Of a stretch of DNA of 60,160 nucleotides, positions 33,423-41,909 are shown in pieces (the first letter of the stretch is position 1; every line of letters starts with the position of its first letter). The translations under genes were made by a program, and so were the position numbers. The notes below the pieces were generated by a model, which did not search any database, was not told where the DNA came from, and worked only from the letters and a program-made list of their open reading frames with translations. This stretch comes from Candidatus Avelusimicrobium fimicolum. Its GTDB lineage: Bacteria; Elusimicrobiota; Elusimicrobia; Elusimicrobiales; Elusimicrobiaceae. The stretch covers positions 1 through 60,160 of the forward strand of contig UQJU01000004.1 in assembly GCA_900541355.1 (NCBI GenBank), given 5' to 3'.

Positions 33423-34064
33423 TTATGAGATTTTTTGAGGCAAATATTTTAAAATTTCATCAATATTTTGATCGTTACATTTTTGGTTAAACAAATCTTT
33501 ATGTTGCATAAACAGTTGTTTATCTAGTTTGGAAAAATTTATTTTAAGCAACTTCTTAATTATATTTGCAGGAAACCTATATTTGATAACACGGGCAGGT
33601 ACACCCCCTACGACCGCGTAGGGCGGTACATTTTTAGTAACCACACTTCCTAGCGCAATAACGCATCCCTGGCCCAAGGTAACACCCGGTAAAATGGTTA
33701 CTTTATCTCCAATCCATACATCATCTTGTACGATAATTTCTCCTTTGGATGGGGTTTCATATGCGCAATTGCAATAAAATACATTAAACGGGAATGTTGT
33801 AAATTTGTTAAAGTCGTGCCCGCTAGATAAGAAAAAAGTAGTATTAAGTGCCATTGAAACATAATTTCCTATAGTTAGTTTTTCTCCCGCGGAGCCATAT
33901 GAAATCACTCTCATACTGCCGTAAGTTTCTTTTCCGACAGAAACAATGGAAAAATTAAATTCATTTTCAATAGACAAAAAATTATGACTATTTATTTGGC
34001 GCCATTTTTCCTTAAAGTCTATTTTTTTATGTCTTAATTTATTTATCAATGTTTTTAAATTCAT
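33423..34064 (-). CDS. CatB-like hexapeptide-repeat O-acetyltransferase
   Basis: A 213-residue left-handed beta-helix acyltransferase. Hexapeptide repeats are visible (LTIGNYVSM, IIVQDDVWIGDKVTILPGVTLGQGCVIALGSVVTKNV), with the catalytic His region SSGHDFNKF and the CatB-type loop between. VVGGVPARVIKYR closes the helix, as in xenobiotic and sugar acetyltransferases. It probably O-acetylates a sugar of the glycan with acetyl-CoA in the cytoplasm. Length is typical. It is one nucleotide after the upstream GT2 gene. Confidence 0.88.
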   Translation of the reverse strand: MNLKTLINKLRHKKIDFKEKWRQINSHNFLSIENEFNFSIVSVGKETYGSMRVISYGSAGEKLTIGNYVSMALNTTFFLSSGHDFNKFTTFPFNVFYCNCAYETPSKGEIIVQDDVWIGDKVTILPGVTLGQGCVIALGSVVTKNVPPYAVVGGVPARVIKYRFPANIIKKLLKINFSKLDKQLFMQHKDLFNQKCNDQNIDEILKYLPQKIS

Positions 34065-34065
34065 T

Positions 34066-35013
34066 TTATTTTTCTTTATGAAAGATTTTGCGAATATAAA
34101 AATACATTACATAAAAGAGTAACCATAATTTATTTTTGATATTAAATGCAAAAAAAGCATCAACAATATTCGCATAATAATTATTGAATAATAAAGAGTT
34201 GGTTTTGCAAAATTCTTTTATGCACTTGCGTGAGGTTGTATCCGTTGGCGGATCGCTGTACTTATATCCTTCATTAATTAATTTTGATTTCAGTTTAGAA
34301 TCTTTTAGCATTTGCAGGATATTATACCAGGCAGGGCTTAACCACATATATTTTAAGCGGGGACAAATTTTGCTCTCGTTATTACATCCGCGAATATAGG
34401 CTTTTCCTTGTGGATCAGGATTATTGGTGCCCCAAATGGTTATGGCATTAGGCATAACTATAAATTTTTTATGCTCATTAATAAGATGCGTTATTAATGC
34501 AAAATGCGGAAACATATTAACAATATTTGCATAGGCATTTTGAATAATTTCGGGTGTAATATTAGCGGTTTTATAAATCCCCGCAGAAAGCAGCCCTAAA
34601 TGATTTATTAGAGCCGGGGCAGAGTAATCTTTGACTATAAAATTAGTAACAATTAAACAATCTGGGTCTTGTTGTAGGTATTTTTCTACCAAATTCCAAT
34701 GAGTAAAATCATAAGAATCGTCATCGCCTACTAACCAATAATATGGTTTGCTTGCCAAAGCCATTGCCGCGCAAATATTTGCGCCCATACCAATATTTAT
34801 TTTATGTCTTTTATATTGAATATTAGGATGTGTGGAAATTAATTGGGTTACAAAAGTTTCAGTATCATCATTTGAGGCATTATCCAAAATAGTAATCAAA
34901 CAACTTCGCACCGGGCTGTCAGGTGATAAAAATTGTTTTAAGGCATTTTCTAAATCTTTTTTGCGATTATATGTTGGAATAATAATTTCCAAGTAGTCTT
35001 TAATGTTAAACAT
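34066..35013 (-). CDS. GT2-family glycosyltransferase
   Basis: A 315-residue GT2 enzyme: IIPTYNRKKDL, ILDNASNDDTETF and VGDDDSYDF are the donor and metal sites. It belongs to the same subfamily as the 28016 and 28930 genes (shared VNMFPHFAL region against IPNMFPHLAL) but has no near-identical patch with them. The C-terminal basic, aromatic segment may be a membrane-associating helix. It follows the ThDP enzyme gene by 12 bp. Confidence 0.88.
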   Translation of the reverse strand: MFNIKDYLEIIIPTYNRKKDLENALKQFLSPDSPVRSCLITILDNASNDDTETFVTQLISTHPNIQYKRHKINIGMGANICAAMALASKPYYWLVGDDDSYDFTHWNLVEKYLQQDPDCLIVTNFIVKDYSAPALINHLGLLSAGIYKTANITPEIIQNAYANIVNMFPHFALITHLINEHKKFIVMPNAITIWGTNNPDPQGKAYIRGCNNESKICPRLKYMWLSPAWYNILQMLKDSKLKSKLINEGYKYSDPPTDTTSRKCIKEFCKTNSLLFNNYYANIVDAFFAFNIKNKLWLLFYVMYFYIRKIFHKEK

Positions 35014-35025
35014 TGGACTTATATC

Positions 35026-36798
35026 CTAAAATTTATTTTCTTCCATTTCTTTGCGGTCCAGGAACGGATACATATCTTCCAGGGACGGGCTAATCATTGT
35101 GCCGTCGGGCAGTTTGCGTGCGGAAAGTTTCGGCGCAAAGGTATAATTTTCGGTGCAATCCACCTCGCACACTACGGGGCCGGGCATTGTTAGCACCCGC
35201 TGTAATTTGTCGGACAGTTCGCTGTTGGTGCTGATGCGCACGGAGGGTAAGCCAAAGGCTTCGGCCACTTTTACAAAATCCGGCACTTCTACCCCGCTTT
35301 GCACATTGCACCCCGTCAGCCGTCCGTCAAAAAAGTTGCGCTGGGTTTGGATAATAGAAATATATTCTCCGTTTTTCAGTACAAAAATTTTAAGCGGAAG
35401 ATTATTGGTTTTTACGGTTTGCAATTCTTGCAAATTCATCATAATACTGCCGTCGCCTTCCAGGCAGATCACGTCCCGGCGGTTATTCGCCGCGCACACA
35501 CCGATAGCCGCAGGCAGGCCATACCCCATAGAAGCATCACCGGAGTTTAATAAAAGCCGTTCCCCCTCTTTGCTTTCAAATGCCTGAAAAAATGCCACGC
35601 AAGCCGTACCGTTAGAGGCCACCACGCGGCTTTCGGGCGGAAGAATTTGGCTCAATTTTTCCATAAACAAATATGGGTGAACCTTATCTGCCTGATTAAT
35701 GGAAAACTCCCGCAAGGGCGGATATTTGGCCCGCATTTTGCGGCAGTATTCGCGCCAGGGCGCAATATCAAGCAGACCGACTTGTGCGGTCAATCCGCGG
35801 AGAAAATATCCCGCATCCGCGCAAATGGGCAAATCGGGGCGGGCCGTTGGCTTTTCAAGTTCGGCAGGGTCAATATCCACCACTATTTTTTTTGCATTTT
35901 TGGCAAAATTTTCCCAATTATAACTCACTTGGCGGATATTATTGCGCGTGCCCACGCACAACACCACATCTGCATTTTGCAGGGCAAAGTTTCCCGCGCG
36001 CTGGCCTACGGTGCCGATACGCCCCGCAAACAGCGGGTCATCAGACGGAATTAAATCAAATCCGTTAAACGTAGCCAATACCGGGATTTGAGTTTTATCC
36101 AAAAACGCGCGCAAATCATTTTTCGCCCGCGCACAATGGATGCCGTTCCCCGCGATAAGTACCGGGCGCCGGGCACTTTTTAGCAGGTCCGCGGCTTGGC
36201 GGAGCTTGTCTGCCATATCGGCAGTTTTTTCCGCCGGACGAACAAATTTTTTGAGTTTGGTTTCATCAATCGGCGCGGCTTGCACATTTAGCGGAATATC
36301 CAACCATACCGGTCCGGGGCGGCCGGTAGTGGCTCTGAAAACGGCTTCTTCCACAGCGGCATCAATATCATAAGGGTCCGTAACCATTTTTGCAAATTTG
36401 GTTAGCGGTGTAACTACGCGGATAATGTTTGCTTCCTGGTCGCCCAGTTGGCGCAACGGAATATCCGGGCAAGATGATAAAGTGGTGGTATATTTTACTT
36501 GGCCGGAAATAAACAGTACTGGCGCGCTATCCGTCCAAGCACCAAAAACACCGTTTAAGCAGTTTAATCCCCCCGGCCCCGTGGTTACGCACGCTACGGC
36601 TAATTTTTGGTTGGCGCGTGCGTAGCCTTCGGCACACATAGCGGAGGCTTGTTCGTTATGATTACAAATTAAGCGGATTTTTTTGCTTTTACCAAAACTG
36701 TCGTCTAAGTGCATTGCTCCGCCGCCAGACACCATAAAAGCGGTATCCACGCCCAACGCTTCCAACTTTTTAACCAAATAATCCGAGGTTTTAATCAT
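35026..36798 (-). CDS. Acetolactate-synthase-like ThDP enzyme in sugar operon
   Basis: A 590-residue thiamine-diphosphate enzyme with the three standard domains. The catalytic Glu lies in NHNEQASAMCAEGYAR (about 46-61), a central FAD/nucleotide-like domain spans 190-330, and the ThDP motif GDGSIMMN begins near 447. It is overlapped by 4 bp with the NeuB-like gene. In Yersinia, the related YerE couples a pyruvate-derived two-carbon unit to CDP-4-keto-3,6-dideoxyglucose to give a branched sugar. As rfbF/G/H are in this operon, a YerE-like role is plausible. An alternative is action on a cyclic diketone, as in IolD, given the cyclase nearby. It is not the housekeeping ilvB, since no ilvN or ilvC is present. 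Confidence 0.85.
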   Translation of the reverse strand: MIKTSDYLVKKLEALGVDTAFMVSGGGAMHLDDSFGKSKKIRLICNHNEQASAMCAEGYARANQKLAVACVTTGPGGLNCLNGVFGAWTDSAPVLFISGQVKYTTTLSSCPDIPLRQLGDQEANIIRVVTPLTKFAKMVTDPYDIDAAVEEAVFRATTGRPGPVWLDIPLNVQAAPIDETKLKKFVRPAEKTADMADKLRQAADLLKSARRPVLIAGNGIHCARAKNDLRAFLDKTQIPVLATFNGFDLIPSDDPLFAGRIGTVGQRAGNFALQNADVVLCVGTRNNIRQVSYNWENFAKNAKKIVVDIDPAELEKPTARPDLPICADAGYFLRGLTAQVGLLDIAPWREYCRKMRAKYPPLREFSINQADKVHPYLFMEKLSQILPPESRVVASNGTACVAFFQAFESKEGERLLLNSGDASMGYGLPAAIGVCAANNRRDVICLEGDGSIMMNLQELQTVKTNNLPLKIFVLKNGEYISIIQTQRNFFDGRLTGCNVQSGVEVPDFVKVAEAFGLPSVRISTNSELSDKLQRVLTMPGPVVCEVDCTENYTFAPKLSARKLPDGTMISPSLEDMYPFLDRKEMEENKF

Positions 36799-37892
36799 AA
36801 TCCTCTCTCATAAATCATTTGCTTCAAATCGTTGTTTTTAGCATAAGGAGAATCAATATCGTCAATTTTTATAGGCATATCTTTTTTGATATCGTTTAAC
36901 AAAACTTCCCCTTTCATCAATTCACGGCAAGAAATTTGCCCTTTCTGTAATGGAATTGCTAAATAGACATCGTCTTCTGTTAATTTATGGCCTTTGGGTA
37001 AATCCCACCGAGCATATACACCGCGAACCAATGCGTCTAGATACGTCGTTTCTTTTCTCATAGGCTGAATCTTACTATCGGCAGAATGACCGCAAATTTT
37101 TTGGGCACATTTGAACCCTTTTATCCAACGATCTAAATCTTCCGGCAAGAAACAATAAGGCGAAACGGCAATACCGGCGGCATCTATGTCAATATGATGT
37201 TCAAAAGTTCTGGCACCTTTGGCATAAGCCATCATAATAGCCGCTTCTATATTATCGTTTGCCTCGTGTGAAGAAAAACCAATAATATGGCCGGGATAAC
37301 GTTCTTTCAAAAAATCAATTTGATTTAATTCTAATTCGTTTTTTGGTGTGGGATAAACACTTACACAATGATTAATAGCAAGCGGAATTTCTCGGTGTTC
37401 AAAAAAACTCACGATATCATCAATATCTTTTAAAGAACTTCCACCGGTGGATACTATAACCGGTTTTCGTGTGCTGGCAATTTTTTCAATTAGGATCCAA
37501 TCGTTAATATCTGATGATGCGATTTTTATGATTGCTACACCCAGTTTGACACAATTATCAACCGATACTTCATCAAATGGCGTGGCCATAGTGATACAGT
37601 TATTGGAACGAATCGTATCTACGAGAATTTGATAATTCTTAGTATCCATTTTTGTCGCCATAGTTTTTTTGATATAACGAATATCATCACGGGTTCTAAA
37701 ATCTTTGTGGATAAAAGAATCTACATCACGAAATTGTAGTTTAATAGAAGCGCGGATGTTATTAAATCTAATAATTTTGGCAAAATCTTCAATAATTTTT
37801 ATTCCACGCTCCAAACTTCCCCAGTGATTATTGGCTAATTCCAATACAAATAAATCTTCAAAAATTTTATTCTTTTCTTGTACTTTTGTCAT
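36795..37892 (-). CDS. NeuB-family ulosonate synthase with SAF domain
   Basis: A 365-residue protein of the sialic acid synthase family. The TIM-barrel motifs are ELANNHWGS near the start, KLQFRD, FSSHE and FEHHID. The C-terminal SAF/antifreeze-like domain spans about 300-360 (LPKGHKLTEDDVYLA). NeuB enzymes condense phosphoenolpyruvate with an aldose such as ManNAc to make a 3-deoxy-ulosonate. No NeuA or NeuC is seen, so the product is not evidently sialic acid. It sits between a ThDP enzyme and a sedoheptulokinase-like kinase, a combination I do not know from a described pathway. Confidence 0.87.
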   Translation of the reverse strand: MTKVQEKNKIFEDLFVLELANNHWGSLERGIKIIEDFAKIIRFNNIRASIKLQFRDVDSFIHKDFRTRDDIRYIKKTMATKMDTKNYQILVDTIRSNNCITMATPFDEVSVDNCVKLGVAIIKIASSDINDWILIEKIASTRKPVIVSTGGSSLKDIDDIVSFFEHREIPLAINHCVSVYPTPKNELELNQIDFLKERYPGHIIGFSSHEANDNIEAAIMMAYAKGARTFEHHIDIDAAGIAVSPYCFLPEDLDRWIKGFKCAQKICGHSADSKIQPMRKETTYLDALVRGVYARWDLPKGHKLTEDDVYLAIPLQKGQISCRELMKGEVLLNDIKKDMPIKIDDIDSPYAKNNDLKQMIYERGL

Positions 37893-37905
37893 TGTAATCT
37901 CCGAT

Positions 37906-39210
37906 TTAACAATACTTTTTGGCTAACTCAGCTAATCCAACTAATGTTTCATCCCCCATATTTGCCAGACGCACAGGAATTCCTGTTTTTTTATTTAAAT
38001 AGTGCAACAATACATTACTTTGGGATAACTTTCCTCCGCTTAAAATGATTTCTTTACGTCCGGGGATTTTTAAATTATCTAAAGCCCTAACATATTGCAT
38101 AGCAAAGGAACGGAATAAACCTGCCCATAAAGCATTTTCAGACAGATTTTCAAGAGTTAAAGAGGTAATCGCTCCTCCATTTTCATATCCCCACGCATCG
38201 GTAAATAATGCCAAATTAAATACAGGTAATTTACTGTTTTGCAATTCATCAACAGAGACATCATTAAATTTACGCCATCCGTCCCGTCCTGTTAATTGAG
38301 TATAAAAACTCATCAAAGCGGCTAAAACACGCCCAGCAGGAATATGTGTAATAGTTAACAATTCTTGTCCGTCAAAAAAATGGCGTCGTTCTGCTTGAAC
38401 AATATCTGGTGCAACCGTGCAAACAGCCGAAACTTGGGAGCCAGTTCCTAAATTTACAGATAAAGAATCCAAATTGTTTCCCGCCCCCAAAACAGCGCAT
38501 TGATGGTCCCCTACGGCTGTCCAAATACAAACTTTTTTCCCGAGCAGAACTATTTCTCCTGCTGGTTTTAACTCTTGCGTAACTTCATTAAATTCCAGTT
38601 GTGTTCCCGTATGAAGTTTAATGAAATCTAATATTTTTTTGCTAGGATGTTTTGTGTTAAAATCCAAGCAGCCGCTCCCTGCGGACATAGTAATATGTGC
38701 CTGATGAAAACTTTTTCCTGCTAAACAGAGGGCTTCCCCTAACGAGAGAACTTTGACTTTTTCATAATGGTTCTTCCTTAAAAAATCCCAAATTTTAACA
38801 ACCGGAAAACCGGCACGCAGGCGCAATCCTGTTATCTCTTTAAATGAATCTGAAAATTCCTCCTTAAATAACTCCCAAGAGGATGGTTTCCCTAATGGGG
38901 CAACAGATGCTCTGTCATCTTGCCAACTGATATACTCAGTAAGAGGTTGATCAGTTTCGTCTGTCAACACAAATCCGTGCATCTGGCAACAAATAAAGAT
39001 ATTAGTAAAATCATATTGCTTGGCATATTCTTCACATACTGAAAGAAAATCTTTTAACAATGCCTTGAATGGGATTTCAAATACAACACCTTTTTGCACT
39101 GGCGGTGTGGATAACCTGCTTTTTATTTCAAAAAGATTACCATTGTTTGTATCACACAAGGCCGCCTTAATGCGTGTTGCCCCAAAATCTAACAGTAAAC
39201 TAGTTGGCAT
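37906..39210 (-). CDS. FGGY-family carbohydrate kinase, sedoheptulokinase-like
   Basis: A 434-residue sugar kinase with the ASKHA fold: LLDFGATRIKAAL (phosphate 1), ICCQMHGFV, and GDHQCAVLGAG with the catalytic Asp. It is shorter than xylulokinase or glycerol kinase and resembles sedoheptulokinase in CQMHG and GDHQ. A sedoheptulose 7-phosphate product would be the substrate of C7 sugar-phosphate cyclases, and a cyclase-family gene overlaps its start. That link is inference; the true substrate is unknown. Confidence 0.8.
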   Translation of the reverse strand: MPTSLLLDFGATRIKAALCDTNNGNLFEIKSRLSTPPVQKGVVFEIPFKALLKDFLSVCEEYAKQYDFTNIFICCQMHGFVLTDETDQPLTEYISWQDDRASVAPLGKPSSWELFKEEFSDSFKEITGLRLRAGFPVVKIWDFLRKNHYEKVKVLSLGEALCLAGKSFHQAHITMSAGSGCLDFNTKHPSKKILDFIKLHTGTQLEFNEVTQELKPAGEIVLLGKKVCIWTAVGDHQCAVLGAGNNLDSLSVNLGTGSQVSAVCTVAPDIVQAERRHFFDGQELLTITHIPAGRVLAALMSFYTQLTGRDGWRKFNDVSVDELQNSKLPVFNLALFTDAWGYENGGAITSLTLENLSENALWAGLFRSFAMQYVRALDNLKIPGRKEIILSGGKLSQSNVLLHYLNKKTGIPVRLANMGDETLVGLAELAKKYC

Positions 39211-40348
39211 AACATTCCTTCTTTAAAATATCTACAATTTCTTCCACTAGTAAATTGGTAACTTCTAATTTTTTGAACAAGGTATTCCCTATTGCCTGAA
39301 TAAAAACAAATTGCACGGCATTTCCGATACTCTTTTTGTCTTTTAATAATAGAGCGGGTAATTCCTGTATAATATTGCCGGTTACAGGGGCAGTTTGAAA
39401 CAGATGATTCGCCAAAAGACGAATTTCATCACAGGATTGTTGGCTTAATAGCCCGCGGCGGCGGCTCATCTCGTTCACACATAAAAGCCCCATTGTTACG
39501 GCTTGTCCGTGCGGAATTGCATAATTGGTTAATACTTCGATAGCGTGTCCCAAAGTGTGCCCATAATTTAAACTTTTACGCAAATTCAACTCAAATTCAT
39601 CTTTCTCTACAATTAATTTTTTGACACCAAGAGCACCAAAAATCAATTTTTTCCAATTATTTGTATCTTTTATTTTTCCGCCCGGTTCTACCAAGTTGTG
39701 AAATAACTTTAATATTTCCGGACCACCGGTGATGAATAGTTTTAATATCTCTCCAAGACCAGACTGTATTTCCCGGTGATGAAGGGTAGTTAAAAATTTA
39801 GCACATAAAAGCACTTGGCGAGGGGCTGAAAACAAAGCCAATTGGTTTTTTACCTTATGGTAATTTATTCCTGTTTTCCCGCCGATACAGGAATCACACA
39901 TAGAAAGTAATGTCGTCGGGAAAAATACCCACGCGATTCCGCGTTTATATACAGCGCCTACAAAAGCCCCTATATCTTGGGTAATACCGCCTCCCACAAC
40001 CACTAAAGTTTCCCCTTTGCCAAAGTTGTTTTTTTCTAAAAAGGATAAAGTTTGTTCTACCCCTTCGTGGAAAGTTTTAAATTCTTCGTCGGCCCGGACA
40101 AACATGACGCGGTTAAGGTTTATACGAGAATGCGCACAATACAAACCCCAAACATTTTTATCAATTAACAACAAGTTTTTGGGGTTTTGATTTAATATGT
40201 TTTCTATCAATAATAACGGAGAATTTTCAGCCTTCCACGATACAGTGTAATCTCTGGGAACGGAATGTACGACAAATGCCTCTTGATCAAAAAAACCTGA
40301 ATCAAATTGAAAAGGTTCTCCTTCTACTGTAAAATTAAAAATGTTCAT
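39200..40348 (-). CDS. Sugar-phosphate cyclase (3-dehydroquinate synthase superfamily)
   Basis: A 382-residue NAD- and metal-dependent cyclase. GGGITQDIGAFVGAVYKRG, FPTTLLSMCDSCIGGKTGIN and the metal-binding NYGHTLGHAIE with HGQAV are the core motifs. The superfamily includes AroB, which closes DAHP, and C7-cyclitol enzymes such as 2-epi-5-epi-valiolone synthase, which close sedoheptulose 7-phosphate. A housekeeping aroB in a glycan operon is unlikely. Its partner kinase is sedoheptulokinase-like, so a C7 cyclitol or a related deoxy sugar is a fair guess. It overlaps both neighbours. Confidence 0.87.
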   Translation of the reverse strand: MNIFNFTVEGEPFQFDSGFFDQEAFVVHSVPRDYTVSWKAENSPLLLIENILNQNPKNLLLIDKNVWGLYCAHSRINLNRVMFVRADEEFKTFHEGVEQTLSFLEKNNFGKGETLVVVGGGITQDIGAFVGAVYKRGIAWVFFPTTLLSMCDSCIGGKTGINYHKVKNQLALFSAPRQVLLCAKFLTTLHHREIQSGLGEILKLFITGGPEILKLFHNLVEPGGKIKDTNNWKKLIFGALGVKKLIVEKDEFELNLRKSLNYGHTLGHAIEVLTNYAIPHGQAVTMGLLCVNEMSRRRGLLSQQSCDEIRLLANHLFQTAPVTGNIIQELPALLLKDKKSIGNAVQFVFIQAIGNTLFKKLEVTNLLVEEIVDILKKECYAN

Positions 40349-41022
40349 AAGTGTTGAAATCCTCCTGCCATAAATCCCCCGTCCACGATAATGTCTTGTC
40401 CGGATATATATGTGTTTTCTTCGCTACACAAAAAATATGCTATACGGGCTATGTCTTGTACGGACGCAAACCTACCTAATGGAATTTTGCGCTCAAGAGC
40501 GGAAAGGGTTTCCGTAGTATTATTTTTTAATGTCATTTTGGTTTTTACAAATCCGGGAGATAATGTGTTGCAGAGAATGCCGGACGGTCCTAATTCTAGT
40601 GCTAATGTAGATATTAGACCATTTAATGCGTGTTTAGACATTGCATAAGCGGCACGGCCTTCTCTGCTAATATTTCCATAAAGAGAAGAAATCCCCAAAA
40701 TTCTGCCGTTACGGCGCTTTTCAAAGGCCGCGCGACATAAAGAACAAATTAAAGCCACACTTACACAATTGATATCTATTGTTTTTTTGATTTCTTCTAC
40801 TGTAAGTTTTCCTAATTCTGCAGGGTTGTTTCTTCCGGCAGAAAAAATAAGAGCATCAAACCCATCTAAATATGGCTGCATATAAGTGCGAACGGCATCT
40901 AAATCTGATAAATCTAATTCCCGGCTGGTAGGAGCAATTACCTTCCAACCTCGTGCTAAAAAGAGGTCTTTTATTGCCGAACCGATCGCTCCTCCTCCGC
41001 CTGTTAAAAATAATGTTTTCAT
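40345..41022 (-). CDS. Short-chain dehydrogenase/reductase (FabG-like)
   Basis: A 225-residue classical SDR. The cofactor motif TGGGGAIGSAI is at the N-terminus, the catalytic Ser in ISSLYG, the YxxxK pair in YAMSK, and the C-terminal DGGFMAGG is typical. It is coupled by ATGA overlaps to the genes on both sides. In context it should reduce or oxidise a hydroxyl on the cyclised or ketosugar intermediate made by the cyclase that follows. The substrate is unknown. Confidence 0.88.
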   Translation of the reverse strand: MKTLFLTGGGGAIGSAIKDLFLARGWKVIAPTSRELDLSDLDAVRTYMQPYLDGFDALIFSAGRNNPAELGKLTVEEIKKTIDINCVSVALICSLCRAAFEKRRNGRILGISSLYGNISREGRAAYAMSKHALNGLISTLALELGPSGILCNTLSPGFVKTKMTLKNNTTETLSALERKIPLGRFASVQDIARIAYFLCSEENTYISGQDIIVDGGFMAGGFQHL

Positions 41023-41906
41023 TTGTCTCTCAACAGTAAATTATAATTAAGCAGTTTTTTATTTTCACAATAAAAAGAAAATAAATCTGCTATCGCTTGT
41101 TTTAATGGAGTAAAACATAACGAGGGTATGTCTTTGCGTAATCTGGCATTGGAGCCGGAATAATTAAGGCCGTAACCTTCGTGCGCAACTTGTATGGGCA
41201 ATTTTTTTCCGCTGACATCCAAAACCGTTTGCGCGGCTTGCAAAAGTTCGGTTTCTTCATCAGGTACTATGTTATAACATTTGAACTTCGGTTCGTGCTC
41301 TATAAAGTAATCCAACACGGGCATTAAGTCCGGCGCATACAAATAACTAAAACGCCTGTTTTGGCGCAACGTAATAGGCAAATCAAACAGTGCTTTACAG
41401 CAGGCATTGGAAATAAAGCGGATTTCCCAATCTTCGTACTTGCCAAAAATGCCGAAAATATTTAAGTCCACTGCGTTTTTTATATTTTCAATTCGTTTAT
41501 GCACTATATATTTACAAAAACTGTGCTCATCTTTTCCCATCCGCAGCCCGATTTGTTCCTCGGTTACTTGGCGGTTGTCGGTGGCGGAATCATACACTGC
41601 GCCACTGCCCAAATTAATCAGGCGGCCAAACCGGTCCGTATGGCGGGTCAGATTTTCAAACATCCGCAAGTTGGTGTAGAGCAGGTTCGTCGGGTCTTTG
41701 GCGTTGCGGTGTCCGGGCTTTACTGCTGCGTGGATAACCGCATCAAATTGGTGCGTTTTAAAATAGTTATCCACGGCCTCTGTATCAGCCAAGTTAAGTT
41801 CGTTGCTGCGCGGAGCGGTAATATCATACTTTTGGGCCAAAAAACTCTCCCGTATGTTCTTACCTATAAACCCGTTTCCCCCAGTCAGCAAAAGTTGTTT
41901 CTTCAT
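41019..41906 (-). CDS. NAD-dependent epimerase/dehydratase-type sugar reductase
   Basis: A 295-residue extended SDR: TGGNGFIGKN at the N-terminus, NLGSGAVYD with the catalytic Ser, and a less regular FCKYIVHK in place of the Tyr-x3-Lys (SFCKYIVHK has Lys but the expected Tyr is displaced to Phe/Cys), so activity is uncertain. It is 3 bp after rfbH. In CDP-abequose and CDP-paratose pathways the gene after rfbH is a 4-keto reductase of this type, and it may act here on the CDP-4-keto-3,6-dideoxyhexose. Confidence 0.75.
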   Translation of the reverse strand: MKKQLLLTGGNGFIGKNIRESFLAQKYDITAPRSNELNLADTEAVDNYFKTHQFDAVIHAAVKPGHRNAKDPTNLLYTNLRMFENLTRHTDRFGRLINLGSGAVYDSATDNRQVTEEQIGLRMGKDEHSFCKYIVHKRIENIKNAVDLNIFGIFGKYEDWEIRFISNACCKALFDLPITLRQNRRFSYLYAPDLMPVLDYFIEHEPKFKCYNIVPDEETELLQAAQTVLDVSGKKLPIQVAHEGYGLNYSGSNARLRKDIPSLCFTPLKQAIADLFSFYCENKKLLNYNLLLRDK

Positions 41907-41909
41907 AGG

